Shown piece after piece: positions 7,731 through 16,250 of a stretch of DNA of 39,937 nt (positions within the stretch are counted from its first letter, which is position 1; each line of letters begins with the position of its first letter). The translations under genes and the position numbers were made by a program. The stretch is from Azotobacter chroococcum (GTDB lineage Bacteria; Pseudomonadota; Gammaproteobacteria; Pseudomonadales; Pseudomonadaceae), in assembly GCF_004339665.1 (NCBI RefSeq), contig NZ_SMMU01000030.1, positions 1 to 39,937 on the forward strand, read 5' to 3'. The notes beneath the pieces were generated by a model, which was given only the letters and a program-made list of their open reading frames with translations, was not told the DNA's origin and made no database searches.

Positions 7731-8429
7731 ATGTCCGACACTATCAAGGTCTGGGACGCACCGCTGCGTCTGTTTCACTGGTCGCTGGCGCTGGCCGTCG
7801 GCGCCGCCATGCTCAGCGGCTGGCTGGGCGGCAATCTGATGGTCTGGCACGGCCGGCTGGGCTTGCTGATCCTCGGCCTGCTGGCGTTCCGCCTGATCTG
7901 GGGCCTGCTGGGCTCGACCTATGCGCGCTGGTCGCGGATTCTCGCCGCGCCCCTGCGTCTGGGCGATTACCTGGGCGGGCGCTGGCGAGAGGCCGGGCAC
8001 AATCCGCTGGGCGCCCTGTCGGTGCTGGCGCTGCTCGGCCTGGCGGCCTTCCAGGTCCTGACCGGGCTGGCGGCGAGCGACGACATCGCCTTCCAGGGAC
8101 CGCTGTACCGGCTGGTGACGGCCGACACCAGCGTCTGGCTGACCGGCCTGCACCGGCAGGCCTGGTGGCTGCTGCTGGGGCTGATCGGCCTGCACCTGCT
8201 GGCGGTCCTCTACTACGCCCGGGTACGCCGGCGGCCGCTGCTGCGGGCGATGATCGGCGGGCGCAGCCCGCGGGAGCATCCGGAGCAGCGCGAGGCCGTC
8301 GGCGGGGCGCCCTGGGCGCTGGCGGTGGCGCTGGCCGGTGCGCTGCTGCTGGTCTGGGCGGTACGCTCGGCGGAAGGCTGGCTGGCGCCGCCGCCTGCTC
8401 CGGCGGCACCGGCTGCGCTCGACTGGTAA
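7731..8429 (+). CDS. Cytochrome b561-type membrane protein
   Basis: The 232-aa protein has four or five transmembrane helices and the N-terminal signature VWDAPLRLFHW of Ni/Fe-hydrogenase-type or b561 cytochromes. His16 and His40, with histidines in LHRQAW and GLHLLAV, are candidate heme b ligands. It would pass electrons between the quinone pool and a periplasmic partner. The neighbouring, convergent cytochrome c' gene is a frequent companion in proteobacteria. The ATG at 7731 follows a purine-rich AAAGAGAGAGAA segment. The C-terminus is a last helix and an Ala/Pro-rich tail. Confidence 0.85.
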   Translation: MSDTIKVWDAPLRLFHWSLALAVGAAMLSGWLGGNLMVWHGRLGLLILGLLAFRLIWGLLGSTYARWSRILAAPLRLGDYLGGRWREAGHNPLGALSVLALLGLAAFQVLTGLAASDDIAFQGPLYRLVTADTSVWLTGLHRQAWWLLLGLIGLHLLAVLYYARVRRRPLLRAMIGGRSPREHPEQREAVGGAPWALAVALAGALLLVWAVRSAEGWLAPPPAPAAPAALDW

Positions 8430-8431
8430 GG

Positions 8432-8466
8432 GCGGGGGCCGACCGGCACGGGCCGGCCGGCTCCGG
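8432..8466. terminator. Possible bidirectional terminator
   Basis: A very GC-rich imperfect hairpin (GCCGACCGGC ... GCCGGCCGGC) lies between the convergent cytochrome b561 and cytochrome c' genes. There is no clear U-tract, so this is tentative. Confidence 0.35.
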
Positions 8467-8468
8467 CC

Positions 8469-8936
8469 TCAGTCTGTGCGGAACTGGTCGTGGCAGGCCT
8501 TGCAGGTCTTGGCGGCCTCGCCGAAGGCGGTTTTGATGCGCGCCTGGTCGCCGCTGGCCGCCTCGCTGGCCAGCTTGTTGACGGCGCCGGTGAAGTTGCG
8601 GGCCAGCTTGTTGGCTTCGTCGAGGTTCTTGAAGAACTCCGGCTTGAGCCGGGTCTGGTCGCCCATCTTGTCGGTGGCGGTTCCGGCGGGGAACAGGGCG
8701 CCCATGCCGGAGTTGGCGATGGCGGCGATGGCGTTGGCGGCGGCGACCACCTGCTCCTTCTTGTAGGGCTCGCTGCCGTCCACGACCTGGGCCTTGATCT
8801 TGCCCATGTTCCAGGCCATGAAGTTGTAGCCGGCCTTGCGGTACTTGATCTGCTCCTCCGGCTTGAGTTGGGCCTGGGTGGTCAGGGTGGCCAGCAGCAG
8901 GGCGGCGCCGAGGCCGCCGATCATCAGTCTTTTCAC
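8469..8936 (-). CDS. Cytochrome c'
   Basis: The 155-aa precursor has a signal peptide (MKRLMIGGLGAALLLATLTTQA) and a C-terminal CKACH heme-binding motif at residues 145-149, the position characteristic of the four-helix-bundle class II cytochromes c. These periplasmic proteins bind NO and other small ligands at a five-coordinate heme, so a role in NO tolerance or electron transfer is likely. Length matches the family. It is convergent with the cytochrome b561 gene, its likely redox partner. Confidence 0.92.
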   Translation of the reverse strand: MKRLMIGGLGAALLLATLTTQAQLKPEEQIKYRKAGYNFMAWNMGKIKAQVVDGSEPYKKEQVVAAANAIAAIANSGMGALFPAGTATDKMGDQTRLKPEFFKNLDEANKLARNFTGAVNKLASEAASGDQARIKTAFGEAAKTCKACHDQFRTD

Positions 8937-9129
8937 GATTTCTCCTTGTGGGGTCCGGGATCTTCCGGTGGCGGCGGTCGGTCGGGGGCCGTCCGCGCGG
9001 GGCTATACTCCCCGCCAGACTGCGACGAACGCAAGCCGAGCGCTGGCACTAGCGCGCAGAAAACGCAGCGCGGCGGCCCGCCATCCAGACGGTTCGCTGC
9101 CCCCATCGGTCACGAAGGAGTGGATCGCA

Positions 9130-10581
9130 ATGCAATTGAACGATGCCCGCCTGTTCCGCCAACAGGCCTACATCGAGGGACGCTGGCTGGATGCCGACAG
9201 CGGGCAGTCTCTCGCGGTGAACAATCCGGCCAGCCAGGAGATCCTCGGCAGCGTGCCGAAGATGGGCGCGGCCGAGACGCGCCGCGCCATCGAGGCCGCC
9301 GAGCGGGCGCTGCCGGCCTGGCGCGCGCTGACCGCCAAGGAGCGCGCCGGCAAGCTGCGCCGCTGGTTCGAGCTGCTGCTCGAGCATCAGGACGACCTGG
9401 CCCGGCTGATGACCCTGGAGCAGGGCAAGCCGCTGGCCGAGGCGCGCGGCGAGATCGCCTACGCCGCCTCCTTCCTCGAATGGTTCGCCGAGGAGGCCAA
9501 GCGCGTCTACGGCGACACCATCCCCGGCCACCAGGCGGACAAGCGCATCCTGGTGATCAAGCAGCCGATCGGCGTCTGCGCGGCGATCACGCCGTGGAAC
9601 TTCCCGGCGGCGATGATCACCCGCAAGGCCGGCCCGGCGCTGGCCGCCGGCTGCACCCTGGTGCTCAAGCCGGCCTCGCAGACACCCTTCTCGGCGCTGG
9701 CGCTGGCCGAGCTGGCCGAGCGCGCGGGCATCCCGGCCGGGGTGCTGAACGTGGTCACCGGCAGCGCCGCGGAGATCGGCGGCGAGCTGACCGGCAACCC
9801 GACGGTGCGCAAGCTGTCCTTCACCGGCTCCACCGAGATCGGCCGCCAGCTGATGGCGCAGTGCGCCAAGGACATCAAGAAAGTCTCCCTGGAGCTGGGC
9901 GGCAACGCGCCCTTCATCGTCTTCGACGACGCCGACCTGGACGCCGCGGTGGAGGGGGCGCTGGCCTCGAAGTACCGCAACGCCGGGCAGACCTGCGTCT
10001 GCGCCAACCGCCTGTACGTGCAGGATGGCGTCTACGAAGCCTTCGCCGCCAAGCTCAAGGAGGCGGTGGCGCGCCTGAAGGTCGGCAACGGCCTGGAGGA
10101 AGGGGTGACCATCGGTCCGCTGATCGACGACAAGGCGGTGGCCAAGGTCGAGGAGCACATCGCCGACGCGGTTTCCCGCGGCGCCCGGGTGATCGCCGGC
10201 GGCCGGCCGCATGCGCTCGGCGGCAGCTTCTTCGAGCCGACCATCCTCGCCGAGGTGCCGGCGGATGCGCGGGTCGCCCGCGAGGAGACCTTCGGGCCGC
10301 TGGCCCCGCTGTTCCGCTTCAAGGACGACGCCGAGGCGATCGCCCTGGCCAACGCCACCGAGTTCGGCCTGGCCGCCTACTTCTATGCCCGCGACCTTTC
10401 CCGGGTGTTCCGCGTGGCCGAGGCGCTGGAGTACGGCATCGTCGGCGTCAACACCGGGCTGATCTCCACCGAGGTGGCGCCGTTCGGCGGGGTCAAGGCC
10501 TCGGGCCTGGGCCGCGAGGGTTCCAAGTACGGCATCGAGGACTATCTGGAGATCAAGTATCTCTGCCTCGGCGGCATCTGA
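9130..10581 (+). CDS. gabD: Succinate-semialdehyde dehydrogenase (NADP+)
   Basis: The 483-aa enzyme oxidises succinate semialdehyde to succinate, the last step of GABA breakdown. Visible signatures are TPWNFP (154-159), FTGSTEIG (231-238), the catalytic general base Glu255 in LELGGN and the nucleophile Cys289 in GQTCVCAN. The CVCAN form and overall length fit GabD. The ATG at 9130 is preceded by AAGGAGTGGATCGCA and starts the conserved MQLNDARLFRQQAYIEG. A gabT transaminase gene, which often follows gabD, is not present; the next gene encodes an FAD oxidoreductase. Polyamine catabolism encoded 10-20 kb away would supply GABA. Confidence 0.92.
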   Translation: MQLNDARLFRQQAYIEGRWLDADSGQSLAVNNPASQEILGSVPKMGAAETRRAIEAAERALPAWRALTAKERAGKLRRWFELLLEHQDDLARLMTLEQGKPLAEARGEIAYAASFLEWFAEEAKRVYGDTIPGHQADKRILVIKQPIGVCAAITPWNFPAAMITRKAGPALAAGCTLVLKPASQTPFSALALAELAERAGIPAGVLNVVTGSAAEIGGELTGNPTVRKLSFTGSTEIGRQLMAQCAKDIKKVSLELGGNAPFIVFDDADLDAAVEGALASKYRNAGQTCVCANRLYVQDGVYEAFAAKLKEAVARLKVGNGLEEGVTIGPLIDDKAVAKVEEHIADAVSRGARVIAGGRPHALGGSFFEPTILAEVPADARVAREETFGPLAPLFRFKDDAEAIALANATEFGLAAYFYARDLSRVFRVAEALEYGIVGVNTGLISTEVAPFGGVKASGLGREGSKYGIEDYLEIKYLCLGGI

Positions 10582-10650
10582 GGGCAGGGCGGCGCGGCGG
10601 GTTCATGCCGCGCCGCAAGCCATGGGCGACAGGGTTGATGGGAGGTAGTT

Positions 10651-11718
10651 ATCGATCTGCTGCTGATTGGCGCCGGGCACAGCCATTTGGGCGTGCTGCG
10701 GCGCTGGGCCCGGGGGCGCCGGCCGAAGGGGCGTCTCGGACTGGTCAATGCCGTGCCGCAGGCCTGGTATGCGGGGATGCTGCCGGGGCTGCTCGCCGGA
10801 CGCTATGAACCGCAGGACTGCCGCATCGAGCTGGAGCCGCTGTGCCGTGCGGCGGGCGTCGAATTGATCGTCGGCGAGGTCGAGGCGCTGCAGGCCGGGA
10901 CACGCGAGCTGCAGCTGGCCGACGGGCGGCAGGTGCAGGCCGACTGGCTGTCGCTGAACGTCGGCGCCGGGCGGCTCGCGCCGCCGCAGCAGGGCGAGGG
11001 CATGCAGGTGCTGTCGGCCAAGCCGTTCGCCGCCTTCCTCGACGGCTGGCAGCGCTGGCGGCAGGCGCCGGAGCCGCTGGCGATCCTCGGCGGTGGTCCG
11101 GCCGGAGTCGAGCTGGCCCTGGCGCTGGCCGGGCAGGTGCCGGCGCTGTCGCTGTTCTGCGCCGGGCCGCTGCTCGAGGGCCGCTCGGCGGGCCTGCGCC
11201 TGCGCGCCCTCGGTGCCCTGCGCCGGAGTGGCGTGTGGGTGCGCGAGTACTGTCCGGTCAGTGGCATCGACGGGCAGTTCCTGCTCAGCGCCGGGGAGCC
11301 GGTCTGGCAGGGCTCGCGCCTGCTGCTGGCGAGCGAGGCCGCGGCGCCGTCCTGGCTGGCGCAAAGCGGCCTGGTCTGCGATGCGGGCGGTTTCGTGCAG
11401 GTCGGCGCGACCCTGCAGAGCCTGTCCCATCCGCAGATCTTCGCCAGCGGCGACTGCGCCGCGCTGCCCGGCGTGTCCCGCAGCGCCGTCCAGGCGCTGC
11501 GCCAGGCGCCGGTGCTCAGCCACAACCTGCGCGCGGTGCTGGCCGGCCGCGCGCTGCACCACTATCGGCCGCAGCGGCAGAACCTGCTCCTGCTCGCCAG
11601 CGGCGATGGCGGCGCGCTGCTCGGCTGGCATGGCTGGAGTGCCGACGGGCGTTTCTATGGCTACTGGCGGGAGCGGCTGGACCGGCGCTTCATGCGCCGC
11701 CACGCCCTGGTCGGCTGA
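10651..11718 (+). CDS. FAD-dependent oxidoreductase (NDH-2 like), apparent ATC start
   Basis: The protein (about 355 aa) is a two-dinucleotide-fold flavoprotein. An N-terminal FAD motif LLIGAGHSHLGVLR is followed by an NAD motif AILGGGPAGVELAL in the middle and an FAD-contact ASGDCAAL near the end. It resembles type II NADH dehydrogenases and the oxidoreductase half of SelD fusions. Upstream of the FAD motif the frame runs back only to a TGA at 10636 and has no ATG, GTG or TTG; the first standard start (TTG 10687) would delete GAGHSH. A strong GGGAGG at 10640-10645 sits five bases before ATC at 10651, so I place the start there. It may be a rare ATC start or a mutated ATG. Confidence 0.7.
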   Translation: MDLLLIGAGHSHLGVLRRWARGRRPKGRLGLVNAVPQAWYAGMLPGLLAGRYEPQDCRIELEPLCRAAGVELIVGEVEALQAGTRELQLADGRQVQADWLSLNVGAGRLAPPQQGEGMQVLSAKPFAAFLDGWQRWRQAPEPLAILGGGPAGVELALALAGQVPALSLFCAGPLLEGRSAGLRLRALGALRRSGVWVREYCPVSGIDGQFLLSAGEPVWQGSRLLLASEAAAPSWLAQSGLVCDAGGFVQVGATLQSLSHPQIFASGDCAALPGVSRSAVQALRQAPVLSHNLRAVLAGRALHHYRPQRQNLLLLASGDGGALLGWHGWSADGRFYGYWRERLDRRFMRRHALVG

Positions 11719-11752
11719 GGTACGGCGGGGGCGGCAATAGTGCGCTGTCCGG

Positions 11753-13657
11753 TCAGTCGACTTGGGCCTTCGCCGGCAGCACGGCCGCCGCCCGGAAGAG
11801 TTCCTCCGCCGGCTGCGGGCGGCCGAAGAGGTAGCCCTGGCCCAGGTGGCAGTGGTTGCGCCTGAGGAAGTCCGCCTGCTCCGACTGCTCGATGCCCTCG
11901 GCCAGCACGGTCAGGCCCAGGCTGTGGGCGAGCACGATCACCGAGCGGGCGATGGCGACATCCTTGCCGTCGGCAGGCAGGCCGGCGATGAAGCCGCGGT
12001 CGATCTTCAGCTTGTCCACCGGCATGCTCTTCAGACGCTGCAGTGAGGAGTGGCCGGTGCCGAAGTCGTCGATCGCCAGGCGCACGCCCAGGTCGCGCAG
12101 CCGCTGGAGTTGCCGGCGGGCGCTGTCCGGGTCGTCCATCACCGCGCTCTCGGTGATTTCCAGCTCCAGGTGGCGGGCCTCCAGGCCGGTGCGGGCGAGG
12201 ATGTCGGCGACCTGCAGGTCCAGCCCGCCGCGGCCGAACAGCCGGGTGGAGATGTTCACCGCGACGAATCCGAGCGTCTGCCCGGCCGCCAGCCAGCTGC
12301 GCATCTGCCGGCAGGCCTGCTCCATCACCCAGAGGTCGATGGCACCGATCAGGCCGTTTTCCTCGGCGACCGGGATGAATTCGCCCGGCAGCACCAGGCC
12401 GCGTTCGGGGTGCTGCCAGCGCACCAGCGCCTCGGCGCTGACCATCTGGCCGCTCTTGAGGTTGTGGATCGGCTGGTAGTGGACGCGCAGTTCGCCGTGC
12501 TCCAGGGCCTGGCGTAGGGCGGCGATCAGCTCGACGCGCTGCCGGGCGTAGGTGGTCAGCTCCTGGCTGTAGAAGGCGTAGGTGGCGCGTCCGTCGTTCT
12601 TGGCCTTGTGCAGGGCGGAGTCGGCGTTGCGCAGCGCCTGCTCGAGGCTCTGCGCGTCGCCGGGAAACAGGCTGATGCCGAGGCTGGCGCCGATCTGCAG
12701 CTTGTGGTTCTCCAGATGGAAAGGCTGGCTCAGCGTGTCGAGCAGGGTGCCGGCTAGGCCGGCGGCCTGCTGCGCCGAGCAGCTCCCGCAGACCAGGCCG
12801 AACTCGTCGCCGCCCAGATGGGCGAGGGTCATGCCCGGGCGCACCACCTGGTAGGTCAGGCGCTGGCCGATGCTCTTGAGCAACTGGTCGCCCAGCTTGT
12901 GGCCGAGGCTTTCGTTGATCTGCGCGAAATGATCGAGGTCGAGCAGCAGGACCGCGCCCTGGTCCTTTTCCTGCCGGGCGTGCTCCAGGGCATGCTGGAT
13001 GCGTTCCTTGAACAGCAGGCGGTTCGGCAGGCCGGTCAGCGGATCGTAGTGGGCCAGGTAGTCGAGTTCGGCCTGGGAGCGCTTGAGCATCGACAGGTCG
13101 GAGAACACCGCCACGTAGTGGCTGAGCACGCCCTCCTCGTCGTGGATGGCGCGGATGCTCTGCCATTGCGGATACATCTCGCCGCTCTTGCGGCGGTTCC
13201 AGATCTCGCCGCTCCACTCGGCGCGCTGGTTCAGCGCCTGCCACATCGTGCGGTAGAACTTCCTGTCGTGCCGGCCGGACCGAAGCCGGGCCGGCCTTTG
13301 GCCCAGCACCTCGGCTTCGCTATAGCCGGTGATCTGGGTGAAGGCCCGGTTGACATAGACGATCCGCTGCTCGGCATCGGTGATCAGCACGCCTTCGAGG
13401 GTGCTGTCGAACACCGCGGAGGCCTGGCGCAGGCTGGCGGCATGGGCGCTGCGGTCGGCGAGCTGGCGGCGGCCGAGGCAGTAGAACAGCAGGGCGGTGA
13501 AGAGGATGAAGACGATGCCCTTGAGGGTCTGCCAGTCGCTCAGGCTGGCGGGGTCCTCGAACAGGGTCAGCAGCAGCCGGTCGCTCAGGGCGATCCACAG
13601 GAGGGCGAGAAGAGCGTAGGCCACGCAGGCGAGCAGCAGGGGGAAATGCGTCTTCAT
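11753..13657 (-). CDS. Membrane PAS-GGDEF-EAL cyclic-di-GMP protein, copy 1
   Basis: The 634-aa protein has two N-terminal transmembrane segments (about 5-27 and 45-62) around a short periplasmic loop. A PAS domain follows (about 78-190, GVLITDAEQRIVYVN), then a GGDEF domain with intact GGDEF at 282-286 and an EAL domain with EAL at 409-411 and DDFGTGHSSL at 530-539. Both cyclase and phosphodiesterase motifs are intact. In the first GGDEF motif it reads LDLDHFAQIN where most members have HFKxIN, a substitution copy 2 lacks. I start it at MKTHFP because the membrane segment follows immediately. The next minus-strand gene upstream is a near-identical paralogue of the same length. Confidence 0.9.
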   Translation of the reverse strand: MKTHFPLLLACVAYALLALLWIALSDRLLLTLFEDPASLSDWQTLKGIVFILFTALLFYCLGRRQLADRSAHAASLRQASAVFDSTLEGVLITDAEQRIVYVNRAFTQITGYSEAEVLGQRPARLRSGRHDRKFYRTMWQALNQRAEWSGEIWNRRKSGEMYPQWQSIRAIHDEEGVLSHYVAVFSDLSMLKRSQAELDYLAHYDPLTGLPNRLLFKERIQHALEHARQEKDQGAVLLLDLDHFAQINESLGHKLGDQLLKSIGQRLTYQVVRPGMTLAHLGGDEFGLVCGSCSAQQAAGLAGTLLDTLSQPFHLENHKLQIGASLGISLFPGDAQSLEQALRNADSALHKAKNDGRATYAFYSQELTTYARQRVELIAALRQALEHGELRVHYQPIHNLKSGQMVSAEALVRWQHPERGLVLPGEFIPVAEENGLIGAIDLWVMEQACRQMRSWLAAGQTLGFVAVNISTRLFGRGGLDLQVADILARTGLEARHLELEITESAVMDDPDSARRQLQRLRDLGVRLAIDDFGTGHSSLQRLKSMPVDKLKIDRGFIAGLPADGKDVAIARSVIVLAHSLGLTVLAEGIEQSEQADFLRRNHCHLGQGYLFGRPQPAEELFRAAAVLPAKAQVD

Positions 13658-13867
13658 CGAGAGGCCCCTATCCATGGGTTGCGTGGTCGAGGAGTTCGTG
13701 GCCCAGTTTAGTGGCATGATGCCGGGGACTCCATGGCTATCGGCGGGCCGCTGCCGGGGCCGTCACGCATTTTATCGTTTCACGAGGGCGATGGCCCGGC
13801 CGGTTTCCTTCCCGGCCTCGGAGGCGCACTGCGGAGTGGCCCCGCTCAGGCGGGGCTGGAGCGTCCG

Positions 13868-15772
13868 TCAGCTGGCCAGGGCTTTCGCATAGAACGGCGC
13901 CTGTCCCAGGAAGAGCTTCTCCGCCGGCTGCGGCCGGCCGAAGAGGTAGCCCTGGCCCAGCTGGCAATGATTGCGCCTGAGGAAGTCCACCTGCTCCGGC
14001 TGCTCGATGCCCTCGGCCAGCACGCTCAGGCCCAGGCTGTGGGCGAGCACGATCACCGAGCGGGCGATGGCGACATCCTTGCTGTCGGCGGGCAGGCCGG
14101 CGACGAAGCCGCGGTCGATCTTCAGCTTGTCCACCGGCATGCTCTTCAGACGCTGCAGCGAGGAGTGGCCGGTGCCGAAGTCGTCGATCGCCAGGCGCAC
14201 GCCCAGGTCGCGCAGCCGCTGGAGTTGCCGGCGGGCGCTGTCCGGGTCGTCCATCACCGCGCTCTCGGTGATTTCCAGCTCCAGGTGGCGCGCGTCCAGG
14301 CCGGTGCGGGCGAGGATGTCGGCGACCTGCAGGTCCAGTCTGCCGCGGCTGAACAGGCGGGTGGAGATATTCACCGCGACGAACTCGAGCGCGTGCCCGG
14401 CCTCCAGCCAGCTGCGTATCTGCCGGCAGGCCTGCTCCAGCACCCAGAGGTCGATGGCGCCGATCAGACCGTTCTCCTCGGCGACCGGGATGAACTCGCC
14501 CGGCGGCACCAGGCCGCGCTCGGGGTGCTGCCAGCGCACCAGCGCCTCGACGCTGACCATCTGCCCGCTCTTGAGGTTGTGGATCGGCTGGTAGTGGACG
14601 CGCAGTTCGCCGTGCTCCACGGCATGGCGCAGGGCGGCGGTCAGTTCGACGCGCTGCCGGGCGTAGGTGGTCAGTTCCTGGCTGTAGAAGGCATAGGTGG
14701 CGCGCCCGTCGCTCTTGGCCTTGTGCAGGGCGGAGTCGGCGTTGCGCAGCACCTGCTCGAGGCTCTGCGAGTCGTCGGGAAACAGGCTGATGCCGAGGCT
14801 GGCACCGATCAGCAGCTTGTGGTTTTCCAGATGGATGGGCTGGTTCAGCGCCTCGAGGATGGTGCTGGCCAGCGTGGCGGCCTGTTGCGCCGAGCAGTTC
14901 TCGCAGAGCAGGCCGAACTCGTCGCCGCCCAGGTGGGCGAGGGTCATGCCCTGGCGTACCACGTGGTAGACCAGATGCTGGCCGATGGCCTTGAGCAGTT
15001 GATCGCCCAGCTTGTGGCCGAGACTTTCGTTGATGTGCTTGAAGTGATCGAGGTCGAGCAGCAGGACCGCGCCCTGGCCCTTCTCCTGCTGGGTCCGCTC
15101 CAGGGCGTGCTGGAGGCGCTCCTTGAACAGCAGGCGGTTCGGCAGGCCGGTCAGCGGGTCGTAGTGGGCCAGGTAGTCGAGTTCGGCCTGGGAGCGCTTG
15201 AGCATCGACAGGTCGGAGAACACCGCCACGTAGTGGCTGATGGTGCCGGCCTCGTTGCGGATGGCACGGATGCTCTGCCATTGCGGATACACCTCGCCGT
15301 CCTTGCGGCGGTTCCAGATCTCGCCGCTCCACTCGGTGCGCTGGCTCAGGGCCTGCCACATCGTGCGGTAGAACTCCCCGTCGTGCCGGCCGGACTTGAA
15401 GAGGGTGGGCACTCGACCCAGTACCTCGGCCTCGCTGTAGCCGGTGATCCGGGTAAAGGCCCGATTGATGTAGACGATCCGCTGGCTCGCATCGGTGACC
15501 AGCACGCCCTCGAGGGTGCTGTCGAACACCGCGGAGGCCTGGCGCAGGCTGGCGGCATGGGCGCTGCGGTCGGCGAGCTGGCGGCGGCCGAGGAAGTAGA
15601 ACAGCAGGGCCGTGAAGAGGATGGAGACGATCCCCCTGAGCGTCTGCCAGGCGCTCAGGCTGGCGGGGTCCTCGAACAGGGAGCGCAGCAGCCAGTCGCT
15701 GACGGTGATCCATAGAAGGGAAAGAAGAACGTAGGCCAGACAGGCGAGCAGCAGGGGAAGGCGCCTTTTCAT
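13868..15772 (-). CDS. Membrane PAS-GGDEF-EAL cyclic-di-GMP protein, copy 2
   Basis: This protein is the same length (634 aa) and architecture as the downstream copy, with which it aligns end to end without obvious gaps. It has two transmembrane helices, PAS (GVLVTDASQRIVYIN), intact GGDEF and EAL motifs, and DDFGTGHSSL. Differences concentrate in the PAS domain, the linker and the last 20 residues, while long stretches of the EAL domain are identical (LRDLGVRLAIDDFGTG). It keeps HFKHIN in the GGDEF domain. The ATG at 15772 (MKRRLP) matches the start used for copy 1. P. aeruginosa has one protein of this general type near this locus, so a lineage-specific tandem duplication is likely. Confidence 0.9.
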   Translation of the reverse strand: MKRRLPLLLACLAYVLLSLLWITVSDWLLRSLFEDPASLSAWQTLRGIVSILFTALLFYFLGRRQLADRSAHAASLRQASAVFDSTLEGVLVTDASQRIVYINRAFTRITGYSEAEVLGRVPTLFKSGRHDGEFYRTMWQALSQRTEWSGEIWNRRKDGEVYPQWQSIRAIRNEAGTISHYVAVFSDLSMLKRSQAELDYLAHYDPLTGLPNRLLFKERLQHALERTQQEKGQGAVLLLDLDHFKHINESLGHKLGDQLLKAIGQHLVYHVVRQGMTLAHLGGDEFGLLCENCSAQQAATLASTILEALNQPIHLENHKLLIGASLGISLFPDDSQSLEQVLRNADSALHKAKSDGRATYAFYSQELTTYARQRVELTAALRHAVEHGELRVHYQPIHNLKSGQMVSVEALVRWQHPERGLVPPGEFIPVAEENGLIGAIDLWVLEQACRQIRSWLEAGHALEFVAVNISTRLFSRGRLDLQVADILARTGLDARHLELEITESAVMDDPDSARRQLQRLRDLGVRLAIDDFGTGHSSLQRLKSMPVDKLKIDRGFVAGLPADSKDVAIARSVIVLAHSLGLSVLAEGIEQPEQVDFLRRNHCQLGQGYLFGRPQPAEKLFLGQAPFYAKALAS

Positions 15773-16250
15773 CGGCAAGGCTCTGATCCATGACTGCCGG
15801 ACGGGATGATCGTGCTGTGGAAACATTTCTTATCCAAAGAAGCGCGGGTTTTTCCAGCCAAATGCGCTTGACGATGAGCGCTCACAGTAGGCTGTTTGTT
15901 TGAGTTCCGAGGTATACACGCACGCGGTACGACGGTTTTCTCGAGCTGCCGCCTTGGTTGCCATCATAGTGTCATCATTGCCCGCGCCTTTGACCGTGGT
16001 CAGCGTCGCCGTGTATTTGCTCGGCTATTGGGCGCGTTATGCGCTGGATCCACCTCCGGATGTGAAGCAGGTCTTCCGTTTCTGCCCGTCTCTGACCGCG
16101 GGCATGAGCGGCCGCGAGCCCGGCGCCATGCCCGCTGGAGACCGCGAAGGCCCTCCGCTCGGCTCGGGGGGAGAACTTTGCCGCCGGCCATTGATCTGAT
16201 GGCCCGCACCATCCGCGATGGGGGTGTTCAGGTCACGGGAGCGGGATTAC
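15773..16250. other. Upstream region of two c-di-GMP genes
   Basis: This 478-bp stretch separates the divergent copy 2 and the PAS-GGDEF gene. The part near 15773-15900 is AT-richer and probably holds promoters for both directions. A possible plus-strand frame at 15900-16199 (TTG start) has one hydrophobic segment but no recognisable family, no ribosome site and poor coding character in its second half, so I do not call it. Confidence 0.4.

Noticed and set aside
15900-16199. Possible 99-aa membrane protein
   Set aside because: TTG start with no ribosome site, no family and composition that degrades after the first hydrophobic segment.
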